A stretch of DNA of 64,000 nucleotides from Nymphaea colorata (lineage: Eukaryota > Streptophyta > Magnoliopsida > Nymphaeales > Nymphaeaceae). The translations under genes were made by a program, and so were the position numbers. Shown in pieces: positions 44,099 through 57,400 of this stretch (positions are counted from its first letter, which is position 1; every line of letters begins with the position of its first letter). The stretch is taken from positions 372,001 through 436,000 of the forward strand of contig NW_022204507.1 of NCBI RefSeq assembly GCF_008831285.2, given 5' to 3'. The notes beneath the pieces are model-generated. The model made no database searches, was not told the DNA's origin, and saw nothing but the letters and a program-made list of their open reading frames with translations.

Positions 44099-45200
44099 AA
44101 TAGGACCATCAGGTTCAAGCCCAAAGTCTACAAAGAAGTTTGGATTCAGCTTCAATCCACCCTTCTCTGTGTCCATGTCAATCTGCAGCATATGTGAGCC
44201 CTCCTCCAACATCTCTGGATAGAATTGCCGATCCCATGTGCTAAAGAGTGAGTTAGTCACCTACAATCTCTTACCATCTAAGCTCAACCAGATCATTTGT
44301 GGCCCACCTCTTAGTCTGTTTCCCTGAGGAAAGCAAGAGAAGGTAAGAACAACAATGACTTAAACACACACTTTTACTTCAGGAACATCAAACTGAGACT
44401 CCAGCCCATCTTTAGATACTACAACTATCTGGCTTCCCTTCTCAATGAGTCCACCAACTCATAGTTGTCCAGTCAAAACAGGCTTTGAAGGGTCCTCAAT
44501 GTTGTATTGCCTGACAACACCATGCAGCCAGTTTGAGAAGTAAAGGAAGTGATCATCCAGTGAGATAACGAAATCAGTTATAAGTCCAAGCACGTCGGGC
44601 ATAATCCAATTCCGAAAGGTGTCACAGATATTGCAACATAGAAGAAACAAACAAGCAATTTAGGACCCCCTCTCTCTCTAGTACTCTCTCACATATGCAC
44701 ACTTATAGTAAAGTGAACATCAGCAAATGGTACCTCATGGCTCCATGATCCACTTGGAGTCTGGAAAAACCTAATCATGTTGCTGCTTAATGCAGACCCA
44801 ACGTAACCGGTGTAGAATCTGCAGAACAGTATCAAACTAGTCATAAGTAATAGCCACAACAATAGATGATCATATCAAGCATAGGGTGCACTTTTCAGGA
44901 AGACGATATCTGACACTGTCACACTGACCTCCAACGGTTGGAGATCTGAGTTACCAAGGTCCAGTCTGTTTCAGTTCACCATCAGGCCAGCTGTATACAT
45001 GTAGATGTCTTCATAACGACCATCTTCTACATGTTGGAGACTGAATCCTTTTGTAAAAGATTTTGGAGCTCCCCATGATGAACTAATCATGGTCTTGTGT
45101 CAAGGCTGATACGACAAGTCTTATCCAAATAGAGGACTTACCAAGTTTCTCCCATCTGAACCAGAACATACATATCGGAGATCAAAAGTACCAGATTTCA
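44099..45200 (-). pseudogene. Selenium-binding protein (SBP/methanethiol oxidase-like) pseudogene
   Basis: Four exon-like pieces on the minus strand match the C-terminal half of plant selenium-binding protein 1 in order. About 45200-44930: RWEKLGK, FG*DLSYQP*HKTMISS, SWGAPKSFTKGFSLQHV. 44818-44734: TGYVGSALSSNMIRFFQ, SGSWSHE, donor GAG|GTACC. 44637-44378: [49 protein letters not shown], donor GAA|GTAAAA. 44323-44099: RLRGGPQMIWLSLDGKRL, stop, [27 protein letters not shown]. Stops replace Tyr, Arg and Trp codons, frames shift, the acceptor of the third piece reads CTAT instead of CTAG, and the conserved end (HEMRYPGGDCTSDIW) is absent. A possible earlier exon near 45735-45780 is uncertain. The cytosolic enzyme cannot be made. 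Confidence 0.85.
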
Positions 45201-48200
45201 ACACATTGAAGATGTGCCGATCAGAGCACTCACATCAGATGCATGGGATAAAAGTTAAAATTCATTCCAAGAAGTCCATGTGATCTTAAGAGATGTATCT
45301 TATCACAGCAAAATCAAGTGATGACAGTGATTATGCTCATGTGAGGCAGTGTTAAGTAATCTTGTACAAGAAAAAAAAACTTGCCAGAACCAGTTCACTG
45401 ATGTGAAAGCTCAACCAGTCACACATAAATTTGTAGAAAGAGATCAGATTTGGTGTGGAAAGAACTAGTGATGTTTTCTCTAAACAATGAAAAATAGAAA
45501 CTGTTGAACATATATGACAGAGGACTGTGTTAGTGAGTTCATGATTGAAATAACATGTCATCAAAATAATTGCCGCAGACCATAAAAGATTTCATTCAGA
45601 AAATTTGTAAGCTTTGAGGACAATTTCAATGACCAATATTGAGATAAAAACATTATGAAAAAGCAAGAATGGATTATTGCTGAGGTTCCAAGCCATGATA
45701 CATTTTGAACATGGAAAAAGAATACTTACGTCTCACTGTATGCATGTTATGCATGTACAGCATCTTCTCTGAATCCCCCCATATAAACATGGGGGTTGGG
45801 CTGACCTGCAATTTTAAAATTACAAAAGATGCCCTTACAAAAATACATGGAGAATTCTTCGGATGAAAGAAATGGATCAAAATGCAGTTCACTGCGAAGG
45901 GAAGTTCCTTTGCAAGTTGCTCTCTCCAATTCTCCTTGAGAAAATGCTTTTGAAAGCCGTCTAAGGTAGAATACAAAGAAAACTTCAAGCATAATCCTTT
46001 TGGCTTTAGATTTGTTTAAACCAAATATATCCTTCAAATATCTAAAGCAGTAAGCTGCATGTAGAAAAAGAACAAAGAAAAAGGTTAGAAAATTATAAGC
46101 ACAAGAAAGGAAGTGCAACTAAGGACCTCCAACTATTTGCATAACCTTCAAATGTTTTGGACATCTATGAATCCAGAAACTGCATAATGTAAACTCACGT
46201 TTTTTTTTCTTCAATATGCCCATTATAGAAAGCTTGCATTAAATATGATCGAAAGAAGCTTCAAGTCATCCTCTTTTCCATCCATCATGTTTACCACCTA
46301 ATACAAGAATAAATAGTAGTGACCAGAAATTGCACACTAAGAAATCCACTAGATTCAACAACTTCAATTATATCATTGTAGAACACTTTTTTTTTTGCTT
46401 GAAGTGCTAGATTCTGCACTAATAATTTATTATCAAAGGAGAAATGGACAGTGGCACTTATGGCATGAACCCCCAAAGTTGCCTCACCTATAAGCTGTGC
46501 AAAATAACAATAATCATTATGAAAATAAAAGAAAGAAACAGGAAATTGAAAGAGGAATAAAACCAAAGTCAAAAGAGTATGACAGTAGGCAAAGAATAAT
46601 TCAAGCACAATTACCTCCATTTTTCAAACCAACCAGTAGTTCAGTTTCTTCTCCCTGCTGAAATAACTGAGAAAACAAAACTTTTCTACCACTCTAGAGG
46701 CAGACCTTGGAATATTTTTAAAATGTAGATTAACACATGATTGGATACGAACAATATGAACAAAATAGATTCGCATATTTTTTGAATGTAGGCTTCCATG
46801 TTAGCACACACATGATTGTATCACAACAATGTATGATATGCAATTAAAAGACTATCAGAATGTGACACACACCCATGAATTTGACCAGATTATATTTACA
46901 ATAGTCGGTCTGCAACACAAGTGAAGGCATTGAAAAAGGAAAACCAAGAACCTAAGACAATAAAGCACCTAAACAACCCATGCCACAATGAAAGCAAAAC
47001 TAAACATGACACGATGCAGGAAACCATTAAAGCGGAAAACAATTGCCCAACTCAACAAAACTAAATAATCAAACTAAATCAAAAGAGGATCCTACTGAAT
47101 ACAAATCAAACCAATGACCTTAACCGCTGGACATGTGCAATAGCTAACTAAAGGATCTATTCAATTAATCTGACACTAACGTGATACAAGAGAATTTGAG
47201 CATTATGCTCGTCTAAAACCATGAAGGACCTGAGGACATAAAACCCAAAACCCATGCAACTTCGATGAATAGAACCTTTAAAAAATGTCACAGTTCAAAA
47301 TGGACTACAGAATTAATTGGTCCTTTTGAAAGGAGATAAGAGGTGTTCCATGACAGGCTCAACCCGAAGTCAATGATATGCATCTCTTGAGACTAACAAA
47401 TGAAATTCGTCACACTCAACATGAGTTGACTAGGTTCGAGGAGTTTCATCTGTCCCATGAATGGACTAATGGTTTGGTAATGGAATGGCCAACATCTTTG
47501 AAGGCTAAAGGGGATTGGGAATGAAATGACAAACATATTTCAAGACCAAAGGAGACTGGTTAGTTCGTCCTATGACTAGAGATGTCAAGTTTTAGTTTGA
47601 AATAGTTCAAAAATGATTAATTTAACTAATAAGCATGAGTACTCTTGTTGTGCAAATAATGTCCTTTATTTACACATAGCACCTACCGTACAAGCATTAG
47701 GATTCATTTCGCGTCAATGTCGTCAAATCTCTAGAGGGGATGCCTTTCAATTTCCAAAATATGAACATAAAAGGAATCATCGTCAGTATCTTAGGTAATA
47801 AAAAATAGGAGAAGATATTGACCCTAGGACCGCACATCTACCAAAGATTTTCACATTCAATTTCTGCGAGTTCAGCCTTCATGCCATTCATCTCTTGGCA
47901 AACACCTTTTGCTTTTTTTTCCTCTTTTTTCTTTTTCTTTCACTTGCATTCAGCTTTTGCCTTAATTTTTTTTTTTCTTTATTTTTTTTAGGCTGACCTT
48001 CACCTTTAAGGGAATACCTCACCACCTCAAAGGCTACTACGAAGCTCCACCACTTTGGTGGTTATGTGTAGCTTTGTCGCATATCCAACCCACTTTACCT
48101 TGCAGGTTTTTGACAAGCCAAAGGTTCTTAAGTCATTATCTTCGCGGTATAGACATAAATCACCTATATGCCTACCCGGTACTCATGATTACTGAGCCAG

Positions 48201-49803
48201 AGGAATGACTACACAAGCCCCGAGCCAACCTGTCAACTCACATTTTGCTACCTACCAAGATCTTACAAAGCATTTTGGCCTCTCTCTCAAGATATCTTAA
48301 TGTTAAATCCTTGCAAATGCTTGATTACTAGAGTCAATAGCATTTCCTAGTCTCGACTTTCTCAACTTCACAGGACCTTTCCTTACTGCTCATATTCAGG
48401 ATCTCTTCAATTTTCCCCTTCCATTTTTTGGCAACAAAAATTTGAAATTTTATCCTTCTATTCGAGGAGGTACTAAGAATAAAGAAAAGCCACATCATTG
48501 TGTGAGAAGACACTTTTAAAATGCTTTTATGCAAAACTGAAAATTATCACTTTTACAAAAATTCTTAACATCAAATGGTACGTCACCAAGAGGAAGGAAA
48601 TCTACATTAAAGAAGAGGGTGAATGCAAAATAGCATAGGTTGGTTGGGTAGAAAAATGAACTTCACCAACTCTCCTAAGGACTTCTATACGAAAAGTTGG
48701 TTTAATAGTGACGATTTTCCATAAATGTTTGAGTCCTCAACTGATTGAAAGTTTTACAAATGGTTTAGGTTAAACTCTTATCTTTCCCCAAAGGAAACCC
48801 GAGATAAACCAATCTTATGTGGTGGATTTTGTAAAATTATCAAGTGCATGATAATGACAACTACAGGATTGGACTCTGTTAGACTGTAAATGTATGACTA
48901 TCCAGCAAAGTTGATCAGTCTTGTGCCCTAGTTACATGAGGACTTTGCAAAATATGTTCTTGACCACAAACTAATAAAGCATTAGCAGAAAACAACCAAA
49001 CATAATGTCGTCATACATGAAGGTGTCATGGACTTGACTTTATTTATGTCATCTACCTACTCCTTACCATGACCTTATGCTGCCCTTCCTTTGCATGATA
49101 TGTTCACTTGCTTCCCATTTGAAATATCTATGAAACGCCTGAACCAAGCTACACCACTTAGGGAACTGATTTTCATTCGTTGACTACAAATGATAACCCT
49201 AGAGTTTAGCTTCTACCCTGTGAAACATGACAAAGTGACGAGGTGAATCTCAAAACTCTTGAATCCAGTTGAGAGAAAAAAATGATTAAGCTAACAACTG
49301 AGGAAAATGTTTCGCCTGAAGCAAACATAGACTTCCAAAATTTCCTATCCACAGCAACAACATACAACGCTAACGTTCTTGACGAGCATGACAACATAAT
49401 TGAAATGAAGGCACCATACTTTATAAACACAGAAATCCCTGAAGAGACCTCCAGTCCATGTTAGTTGATGAAATCAGAACTACATGCAACCAATCCACCT
49501 GATGCCAACAACTTGACCAAATTGTGGCACTAAAAACCTCCCAATACATGACCTAAAGCCGAAGTCAAGAGAAGCAGCAAAACAAGGTACTCGATCAGCA
49601 ATCACGAACTGGATTGGAGAAAATACTTGCAGATACTATGATATAAGTCTTCCCCATACAGTCGATGATTCCAAATTAGGTGTCCTTTTCATCGAACTAT
49701 TATTCCATGTCGATGGCACTGTATTCAATTTCTCCGATGCAGAATCTATAACCCACAATAAGCAAAATGGAAAAAAGATTACTGAAGGCCGGTTTCACAA
49801 TTA
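45201..49803. other. A+T-rich sequence without a supported gene
   Basis: Minus-strand frames at 45674-46118 and 46291-46620 lack known domains. A piece ending at AGAC|GTAAGT near 45731 faintly resembles the GPREALLY...VYTGT start of SBP but has a stop. T/CT-rich DNA lies at 47912-47990. Nothing else recognised. Confidence 0.4.
47912..47990. repeat. Poly-T / CT-rich tract
   Basis: Runs of T interrupted by C and short unique sequence; simple low-complexity DNA. Confidence 0.8.
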
Positions 49804-50322
49804 TCATTCTCCCAAGTGGCACATGTAGTTCTCGGGATACAAACATGGTGAAGGAGGTGGCCTCGCGACCGGTTTGTCGACTGCGGCATCTGGATTAGAA
49901 GCTAGGGTTTCAGCTGGTGCCGGATCTTCCACAGAACCAGTCGCCAGGTCAGAGGGGAGCTGGTATTGTGAAGACGACACTGCCAATTCCTTCGAGTTGG
50001 GCACATCGCCCCTCGGTGCGACTGGCACCTCCTTTGGATGAGAATTCTCTGCATGATCCCACCAATTCAACCCCCAAAGAAAAACAAGTTCTTTGCCTGA
50101 TTCCCCAAAAATCATGCCCTGAAGAAAACAACCCCCTAAGAAAACCACACAACACATAAATGAGATGTTGGAGTCGACAACAAACCCAAGAATAGGTAAA
50201 CAATAACAAATAAGATTTGGGCAAGGTTTGCTTCATCCGAATACCTTGAGATGCATGCTTCTTTGCGTCGGCGATGGCATAGAAAGCTTCGCCAATGAAA
50301 AGCAGTGCCTGGTGGAAACCAT
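49804..50322 (-). CDS. Possible two-exon small gene, function unknown
   Basis: Reading minus: ATG at 50322, 26 codons (MVSTRHCFSLAKLSMP..) ending at AAG|GTATTC (50245); then acceptor CTTCAG and an open 104-codon exon from 50118 to a TGA at 49804. Phases agree (0/0). Exon 2 has GMIFGESGKELVFLWGLNWW, a Pro/Ala/Ser-rich middle and ends YPENYMCHLGE. Upstream is a pyrimidine-rich leader-like stretch (50330-50400). I do not recognise the product. The basic Arg/Ser-rich start could be an organelle transit peptide. It may instead be the 5' end of a larger decayed gene, because a related last segment occurs at 20113-20160. Confidence 0.3.
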
Positions 50323-51340
50323 GGCTCCCTTCTCTGATCATGTTTCCCTCTCTCCCTTTTCTCCTATTCCTTCTCCCCCACTTTCCTCCTCTCTGAGCGG
50401 ACGTCAGTTGCTCTTCCTCTTTCTTGTCTTCCCGAAACGGCAAAAGGAGAGAAACAAAAAGAAAAAAATGGAAGGGTGGAATACAATGACGAGCCCCAAT
50501 CCAATGTTATAGTATGGATGAGGCGTGTGAGGTTCAATCCGAGTTGGAAATGTGAGAAAAAAATACAAAAAAAAAACACACACACACAAAAATCGTCATA
50601 TGATGTGTGCACTTGGATATGGTCAACCCATTTCTTCACTTTTCTTTTCCATCTGTTGTGGTCCAGTGGACTCAAAATGTTTCCTTAGTGGGTCCAGTGT
50701 TGTATAACCATAGAAAGGTTCTCTGTTGGTGTTCGATATAGATCAAACTTATGAGTTGTTTATCTCGTAACAAGGATGGGATCTGGGAAATGACCCTTCC
50801 AATCAACGGGGGCCATGTTATTATAGAGATGTATCTAGATGGCGGTCAATTTTGTGATCTCTCTCGATTGTATCTGGTTTAACAAAGGATTTAGCTTAAA
50901 TCTATTGTTTTGACAAATAGCAGATTTGAAAACGATCATTTATGGGTTGTTTGACAAGGCCGGAATTGCATAATTATGTAAATAAAATTTTCTTTTTTTG
51001 AGGAAATGGGAATTGAATCCTCAAACAAAGATTTTATGTTTTAAGATTATAGTTTCATTCTTGAATCAAAATTTAGGAATCGTGATTCTATTCTAAGGGA
51101 TGGAATTATGATTCCTTAAGTTTATAATTTATTTGTTTTTCTTTGAGCACATGTCGTCATGGTTTTATTTTATCAATTTTAAACTTTTAATTGTGATTTT
51201 GTCAAAAACATCATTTTCAAAATTAGACTCAAAACTCTAGACTATCAAATTAAAAATGAAACTAGAACTTGAGTTTTCATTCTAATTCCAGTTTGAAGTG
51301 CCGTCAAACAACCCCTTATGATCACTACTATCTTTTAAAT
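50323..51340. other. No gene seen
   Basis: CT-rich at 50340-50400, A-rich with a (CA) run near 50570-50588, then A+T-rich DNA. Short frames on both strands look like chance. Confidence 0.45.
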
Positions 51341-51870
51341 GCATTGATCTCAAGTTAGAAGGGATGAGATTTGATCTGAGATCTAAGAACTTTAAGATGC
51401 AAGGCCTACAAACAACATAATCTTTGCATAGTGCACATACACATATATATTTATAAAGTTTGTACATTATACATACATATAATATATATACATATATGCT
51501 ATATATCTATATATAAATATTTATACATACGTATAATATATATACATATATGCGTACAAATGTATATATTATGTACATCTATATATTTACATATAGTGTT
51601 GTGTAATATCCGTATACAGATGTATAATATAATATATATAATACGTACAATGCATAACATATATATGGTATTATACATTGTACATATTTATATATTGATG
51701 TTAATACATGAATGTAATATATATCTACATATCATTGATCTCAAGTTAGATGGGATGAGATTTGATTTGAGATCTATGAACTTTAAGACGCAAGGCCTAC
51801 AAACAACATAATCTTCGCATAGTGCACATACACATAGATATTTATAAAGTTTGTACATTTTACATATATG
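51341..51870. repeat. Tandem duplication, 391-bp offset, with unique 90-bp motif
   Basis: TTGATCTCAAGTTAGA..GGGATGAG to CATAGTGCACATACACATA occurs at about 51344-51445 and again at 51735-51836, each followed by TA/TG-rich sequence. Identity in the non-simple part is above 90% by eye. Confidence 0.9.
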
Positions 51871-53170
51871 ATATATATCTGTATATAAATATTTATACAT
51901 ACGTATAATATACATACATCTATGCTAATGTATACACATACAAATGTATATATTATGTACACACACACACATATATATATATATCTACATATAGTGTTGT
52001 GTAATTTGCAAATACACATGTATAATATAATATATATAATATGTATAATGCATACATAACATATATGTGGTGGTAGACATTTGTACATATTTATATACAG
52101 ATATTAATATATGTATGTAATATATATCTATATATTCACACATAATGTACATATGTATGTACACATATAATACAAATATGTACATATATATTTTAGATGT
52201 ATATGTATGTGTTACATAATTACATATATATGCATATATGTTATATGTACATACATTATAAGTACAAATTTGTATATTATATGCACATGTATACATATAT
52301 ATAGCATACATAAATACATGTATAAAATAATATTAATATGCACATATATATAGTATGAATGTGTACGTTCATATGTTTGCATATATGTGTTATATACATA
52401 CATACACATATATATTAACGTATATATACAAATGTACATATATATGTATAGGTACCTATATGTTGACATTATACCTATTATATACGTATATATAATGTAT
52501 ATGTGTATACGTACATATATATGTGTGTGTGTACATATGTATATATAACGTATTACTATACATAACATATTTACATATATGGTATATATATACCTATACA
52601 TATAATATATTTTTTTGTAACATACTATATGTACATTGGTACAATGTATTACATATACACATAACATACATATATTTTATATACATATTGTATGTACTCA
52701 TATGTACATACACATAATACATACATATAACGTATTACTATAAGTAACATATATACATATATTATATATATGTACCTGTACATATAATATATTTTTACTG
52801 TAACATACTATATGTACATTGGTACAATGTATTACATACATATATTTTGTATACATATTGTACTACATATTCAAAAGTGTATAAATATTGTATGTACTCA
52901 CATGTATGTACATATAATATATACAAATGTATATGTGTACATATATTCTTATTGTACAACATTATACACATATATATGTGTATATATACATATATAAATG
53001 TGTACATCTAAAAATACTTATATTATATATAACATCTATTAGCATTACATATGTACAAATTACACATATACATGCATATATGTCTTATATACATATTACA
53101 TGTATAATATAATATGTATCCATGTGTATATGTATATAGGTATCACATATGTATGTATTATACACAATGT
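51420..53170. repeat. Long alternating purine-pyrimidine (TA/TG/CA) tract
   Basis: About 1.75 kb of almost pure TATA, TACA, TGTA and TATG steps with many short palindromes. A second internal duplication: AACGTATTACTATA... at 52547 recurs at 52729 (offset 182), including ACTATATGTACATTGGTACA. The frames rich in Ile, Tyr, His and Met across it are products of this composition, not genes. Confidence 0.95.
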
Positions 53171-53227
53171 TATAAAAGGCATATCGTAAGGCATTTCAGT
53201 CTGAGGTGGAATCTAATCCCTAATAGT

Positions 53228-53937
53228 GATGATGCCGATCGATCTTCTCAGGTCTTCCGCTACAACGTCCAATGATCAGCGAACATGAGACTCAAGAATG
53301 GTGGAAACGATTAGGAAATATCAAAAGATCGAGTGAGGGAGGGAGTTGCGCAAAGATGATCGAGGTCAAGGGATTGCAAGAGGAACGGAAAATGCATTAT
53401 AAAGAGAGAGAGAGTTGTCCAAACCCTCGATTGTCTGTTCTGTGGGTTATGTGAAACCCTCATTCGAGTGATGGCTTTCCATCGCTCTCAACGAGGAGAT
53501 GAAGCAGATCGATCTCCCGGGTCTTTCACTACAATGTCCAATGATCAGCGACCGCGAGACTCAAGAATGGTGGAAGCGATTGGGAAATATCAAAAGATCG
53601 AGCAAGAGAGGGAGTTGCACAAAGATGATCGAGGTCAAGAGATTGCAAGAGAAACATAAAATACATTACAAAGAGAGAGAGATAGTTGTCCAAACCCTCG
53701 ATTGTTTGTTCCGTGGGTTATGTGAAACCCTCATTCGAGTGATGGGTTTCCGCCACTCTCAACAATGTGATGATGCCGATCGATCTCCCAGGTCTTCCAC
53801 TACAGCGTCCAATGATCAGCGAACATGAGACTCAAGAATGGTGGAAGGGATTGGGAAATATTAGCGAGAGAGGGAGTTGGGCAAAGATGATCGAGGTTGA
53901 GAGATTGCAAGAGAAACAGAAAATACATTATAAAAAT
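53228..53937. repeat. Tandem array, monomer about 270 bp, about 2.6 copies
   Basis: The landmark AATGATCAGCGA(A/C) starts at 53271, 53540 and 53811 (offsets 269 and 271). Each monomer contains GATCGATCT, CAAGAATGGTGGAA, AAAGATGATCGAGGT, a GA-rich run and GTGGGTTATGTGAAACCCTC. The third copy has a deletion after GGGAAATAT and ends at ATTATAAA. Charged open frames occur, but monomer lengths are not multiples of three, so coding is doubtful. Confidence 0.92.
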
Positions 53938-54485
53938 ATGATGTCCACCCCGTCGCTGACTGCATCATCTATCCCCTTGAGCGGGTCCACCTCGAATTGA
54001 CATATGCTTCATATGTGATTGGGATCTCATGGTTGTGGCAATAAATAGATAGACAAAAAAGAAATAAGGTGCGGCATGGAGTAGCATTAGTAAAAATTAG
54101 AAGGTCGACCAGATCCCTGCTTCATAAAATTTAAAAGATTTCCCATCCAAATCTCAAAGCACCAAATTCCCAGCTCTCATCTAAAAGCAAGAGTGATTTG
54201 TACAACGGAATCCCTTTCTTGAAAAGTTTGTAAGCAAGGTATAAGGTGTTTGAAAAGGAATGTGGTGGACTGTTTTTTTGCATCACTCTATTGTGTAATG
54301 AACCAAGATTCCTGGGATGCTCATAAATTACATCCAAACGACTCATAAGGGCAAGGTGATCAAGGGAATTTATTTGATTTTGGAGAATGTCAGTTGAATG
54401 TAGTGGGAGGCTTTTCGATCTTTTATGTCAGCAGAACAAATTTAGATCCATATCCAGTATAATTTCAAATTTAGAACTTGTTGCA
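53938..54485. other. Short unique region before the chromovirus LTR
   Basis: One minus-strand frame at 54131-54346 has no known domain. Nothing else seen. Confidence 0.4.
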
Positions 54486-57400
54486 TGGTGGGAACCTAGA
54501 CCCGGCTAGCGATTTCGACACTCGAGAATAGATCCCAAGCCCAGAATCAACTCATGGGAGCCTAAAGTTCAAACTTAAGCAAATAATACTTACAAATTAT
54601 ATCCCCACCGGACAGCAACCCCAGCTTAATAGTACCCTGGGTAAAAGATACAAGTGTGTATTCCCAGACCCACGGTTTGAATCCTACTACAACACTAAGG
54701 GGATCAAGGCTTGTACAAATGTGAGCGATACAAATTTAACTCTCACAACTCACTCAACATTCATTCACAAAGCATTGATACAATCCCTAGAACGGCAAAC
54801 CCATGCCCTTACCCTTTGGTGGTCTAGCGACCCGCAGCCGTGTCCTTGGTAGGGTGCCTTGGTGGGACTACCGACAGTAGCAATTGGCTAGAACTTGGTT
54901 TGGAAAACAATTACACCTGTTTCCCCGTTCTATAGGATGCTGAGAAGTTACCTAGCGGATGGGAGATCGACTTAAACAGCAATACATTCGAGAGAAAACT
55001 AGTGGCAAAGCCACTCTCAGATATCTGAGCAAGGAGGTGGAACGAAGGCTAGGCCCACCTGGCCTAGGACGGCTTGTGGACTGGTGGAAGCTGGCCGAGA
55101 GAGACGGAGTGTCCCGACAATGGAAGGGGATGGCACTGGGCAGCCTGCTACACCTGATGAATGGAGTGTGGTTGCTGCAGGCCTCGGACGGCCAAGAGAG
55201 ATGGCAACATGATGGAGGAGCGCCCGGATGGAGGCAGCGGCTCGGCCAGCCTGGCCGAGCTCACCTTGGTGCTTATGACTATGTTCAGTGGAAGGGTGCA
55301 GCAATGGAGGATACAAAAAGAGGTTGTTCGATGAAGTGGAGGTGGTGAACTGAGATGCACACGACCAATCCTTGGAGAGGGAACCTAACAAGTTAGACAC
55401 CAAGGGGACAAGCTGAGCTCGGAATAAGGAGGTGAGCTTGGTATAGGTTTAGGTAGGATCGGTTTAGGTGAAGCGGGTTAGGTCTAGTTGGATGTGGTTC
55501 GGTTGTGCAGTGGGCTTGGTCTAGATGTGTGATGGAGGCCAATTGCTAAGAGGATCAGTTATGACTTAGAGATAGGTGAAGGGTTGTGCGAGAGAGGGTA
55601 GAGAGTTACACGAGATAAGATGGCACAAATGATTAGGATCAGTTATGCTAAGGGGTTTAAGTCAAGAGAAATGCGAAGGGAGTGGTTCACTAATGATGGG
55701 TGAAGGCTAGTAATGACGAGGAGGAGGAGTTAGCATTAGGTGGAGGTTGATTAAGGCTTGCGTGAAGTGGAAAGGGTCAGTTATGAGTGGTGAAGAGGCC
55801 AAGAGGTTTGAGAAGGGTCTCTCTAACTAAGGAAATTGAATACATACCTTAAGTCCTCAATGATGGCTGATGATGGTGCGAATGGATGTGAGCTTGGTAT
55901 AGGTTTAGGTAGTCTCTGTTTAGGTGAAGCGGGTTAGTTCTAGTTGGAAGTGGTTTGGTAGTGGAGTGGGCTTGGTCTAGACATGAAATGGAGCTTAATT
56001 GCTAAGAGGGTCGGTCATGACTTAGAGATAGGTGAAGGGTTGTGCGAGAGAGGGTGGAGAGTTACATGACAGAAGATGACACTAATGATTAGGATCAGTT
56101 AGGCAAAGGGGTTTAAGTCAAGAGACATGCGAGGGGAGTGGCTCACTAGTGATGGGTGAAGGCTAGTAATGACGAGGAGGAGGAGTTAGCATGAGGTGGA
56201 GGTTGATTAATGCTTGCGTTAAGTGGAAACGGTTGGTTATGAGAGGTGAAGAGGTTTGAGAAAGGTCTCCCTAGCTAAGGAAAATGAATACATACCTTAA
56301 CTCCTCAATGATGGCTGATGATGGTGCGAGTGGAGGTGAACAGCTGAAGAGACACTCGGTGGAGGGATTTGTAACTCTCATTTTTTAAGACGGGGAGCTC
56401 AAGAGGAGGCTGCGACATGTAACGGTTGCAGCCTACGCCCTGTCCTTAACTCAATTTAGTGCCCCCTTGATGAGAATGCCCTTGCCAATTAATTCGAACT
56501 CTAGTAATGAATCAAACTGACCATGGGCAAATCGGGAATCCACTAAAATGATCGGGCTGGACCGAAAGCTGATCGGAAAAGTAACAGCGATTGGTTACTA
56601 CAGCGGTAGCACACATATTTCCGACCGGGAGTGAGTTTTTCGTGATGGCTGGTCGGATTTACCTAAAAATTGGTGGGGATGTTGCTAAGATCTGGGCGAT
56701 TATGTTGGGGTGAACGAGAGAGTGAAATTCGCCCTTGGTTGCTTCAGATTTCGCCTGCAACTTCTGCCCAGGCACTGTTTGGTTTCCACCAAGCCGAGCG
56801 AGCGATGTGGTTGATTAAGGGTCGGCTATTGGAGAAAATCCATCTCCTTTCTAGACAGCAATTCTCGAATTGATGCGGAGTGATTTGCTGCTGCTGAGGA
56901 CAGAATTCTCAGGTTAGTTCACCGTCGAATTCACAGAAATCCGACTGGCCTTCTACCAATGGATTCCGATGAACCTTCGGATTCTCACCTTGACAATCAG
57001 TGCGATAGACTAGGCTGCAATCTACCTTTCCGGCGTCCCTTTCTCTGATTTTGACAGAGATTAAGAAGCTTACTAGGGCCGATCTTAACCTGTCTTAAGC
57101 TCTGCTCGAGGTGGAAGGAACCGGGAGATGAATTCTGTTCCTCCCTTAATATCTAGCAGCCAGAGTCGTTGCTTGCTTACTATCAACTAGAGCCACGAGT
57201 CGATTTCCGTCAAGCCCTTCCAAGATTTTTCTCCAGCCTCTAACTTCTTCCGGGGATGAAGACGTTGCACCGAGAGAAGATGGCGATTCGGTCGGGGAAT
57301 TTGTACGTAGGATGAAGACGCTCTAAGAGGATTTCCGGTGGCCTCAAAGGTCGTCTCCAAACCTGTTTTGCTTCAACCAGAGCCACGGGTTGGAGCCTTG

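Noticed and set aside
47613-47798. 61-codon plus-strand frame considered as a plastid-derived insert
   Set aside because: I could not match it to any plastid gene; no flanking plastid-like sequence.
51431-53112. Ile/Tyr/His-rich frames on both strands
   Set aside because: Direct translation of TATA/TACA/TGTA repeats; no coding evidence.
53228-53937. CRISPR-like array
   Set aside because: Monomers are about 270 bp of continuous similarity with no short repeat/unique spacer pattern, in plant nuclear DNA.
54959-55403. Frames of about 130 codons in the chromovirus LTR (also 63077-63427)
   Set aside because: They lie within LTR sequence, are present on both strands, and change between the two LTR copies.
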